Assembly (NCBI RefSeq): GCF_000686805.1
Contig: NZ_JMLP01000011.1
Coordinates: 248,001-312,000 of the forward strand
Length of the DNA stretch: 64,000 nt
Source of the DNA: Bacillus sp. UNC41MFS5
Lineage (GTDB): Bacteria; Bacillota; Bacilli; Bacillales_B; DSM-18226
Direction of reading: 5' to 3'
How positions within the stretch are numbered: the first letter of the stretch is position 1; the number at the start of each line of letters is the position of its first letter. Positions 63,567 to 64,000 of this stretch are shown here, piece after piece. The translations under genes and the position numbers were made by a program. The notes beneath the pieces are model-generated. The model had not been told where the DNA came from. It worked only from the letters and a program-made list of their open reading frames with translations, and searched no databases.

Positions 63567-64000
63567 ATGTTACATAAATTGAAACCACTAACCGCCCTGG
63601 CGCTCAGCCTTTCGATTTTATCTCAAGGTTTGTCAGTGAATGCAAATGAAAAAAGAGACAACAATGAGGGGAATTCAGGCGGCCGGTGGTTGAGCGGAGA
63701 ATATCATGCGCATACCGCTCAATCTGACGATGCGGAAGGATCTCAGACGCTTGAAAGAGTACTAGACAACACGTTTGATAAGTATGAGATGGATTGGATG
63801 GCCATTTCTGATCACTTGCGAATGTCTTCCCGGGATGATGTAGGAAACCCGATTCCGGGCGGGCCCATTCCGCTGTCTCAGGGAATCTTTCAATTTCAGG
63901 CTCCAAAGATAAAACAACTGCAGGAAGCAGGGAAATATAAAAATAAAATTATCTTTTCAGGATTCGAATGGGACATGCCTACTTATGAGCATGTCGGTAT
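63567..64000 (+). CDS. Secreted PHP-domain phosphoesterase, partial
   Basis: The gene runs off the right edge after 144 codons. A signal peptide (to NANEK, about residue 26) is followed by the PHP domain start GEYHAHTAQSDDAEG (HxH metal ligands) and MAISDHLRM. PHP proteins of this type are metal-dependent phosphoesterases; location outside the cell fits phosphate scavenging, near a GlpQ-PhoD gene, but this is inference. RBS TTGGAGGG. Start ATG 63567 is well supported. Confidence 0.8.
   Translation, partial: MLHKLKPLTALALSLSILSQGLSVNANEKRDNNEGNSGGRWLSGEYHAHTAQSDDAEGSQTLERVLDNTFDKYEMDWMAISDHLRMSSRDDVGNPIPGGPIPLSQGIFQFQAPKIKQLQEAGKYKNKIIFSGFEWDMPTYEHVG

Overview
The window looks like chromosomal DNA of a low-GC Bacillaceae (Bacillus, Neobacillus or a relative). 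Ribosome binding sites are strong AGGAGG types, GTG and TTG starts are common, and many families are typical of that group (YesMN-type sensor pair, MsmX-less sugar ABC importer, YkoCDE, YhfC, DUF5317, YocH-like LysM-3D protein, GlpQ/PhoD teichoicase modules). No tRNA, rRNA, CRISPR array or prophage was seen. The only mobile element recognised is a decayed tnpB-only IS200/IS605-type unit near 29.1-30.6 kb.

0-2.6 kb: a regulated promoter for a gene off the left edge, a decayed ABC-ATPase remnant, a small membrane protein and a UbiB-family kinase. 2.7-23.4 kb: a carbohydrate utilisation locus, all on the minus strand. It encodes a secreted multidomain GH59 enzyme, an ABC importer (one binding lipoprotein, two permeases, no ATPase), a DUF624 protein, a cytoplasmic heparinase II/III-like protein, a DUF2264 protein, KduI, KduD, a GH88 unsaturated glucuronyl hydrolase, a second binding lipoprotein and a YesMN-type histidine kinase/AraC response regulator. 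The proposed logic is: sense outside, trim the polymer with GH59, import uronate-containing oligosaccharides, cleave them inside, and convert the unsaturated uronate through KduI and KduD to 2-keto-3-deoxygluconate. Later steps (KDG kinase, aldolase) and the ABC ATPase are not in the window.

23.5-30.8 kb: accessory region with a 48-residue zinc-ribbon protein, a GT2 glycosyltransferase, UspA, a 14-TM drug efflux pump, a CarD-like regulator, a MarR regulator with visible operators, and the TnpB pseudogene. 31-40 kb: a secreted acidic protein, a membrane operon, a GGDEF/HD-GYP signalling protein, a VOC protein, and a TPP-riboswitch operon tenA-ykoE-ykoD-ykoC for thiamine-pyrimidine salvage.

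40-64 kb: a 1230-residue GH18/deacetylase/GT2 fusion, a Thr/Lys/Pro-repeat secreted protein, a YhfC protease, a CNT nucleoside transporter with an AmiS/UreI channel preceded by a short leader peptide, a truncated LytTR protein, a BCCT transporter, LtrA, an MFS transporter, a secreted GlpQ-PhoD fusion with an apparent Pho box, a DUF3311/SSS symporter pair, a DUF4309-GH3 hexosaminidase, a YocH-like protein and the start of a secreted PHP-domain protein. Several intergenic spaces carry dispersed repeats: a 51-bp minisatellite at two loci, and an inverted pair of repeat elements near 44.3 and 52.2 kb.
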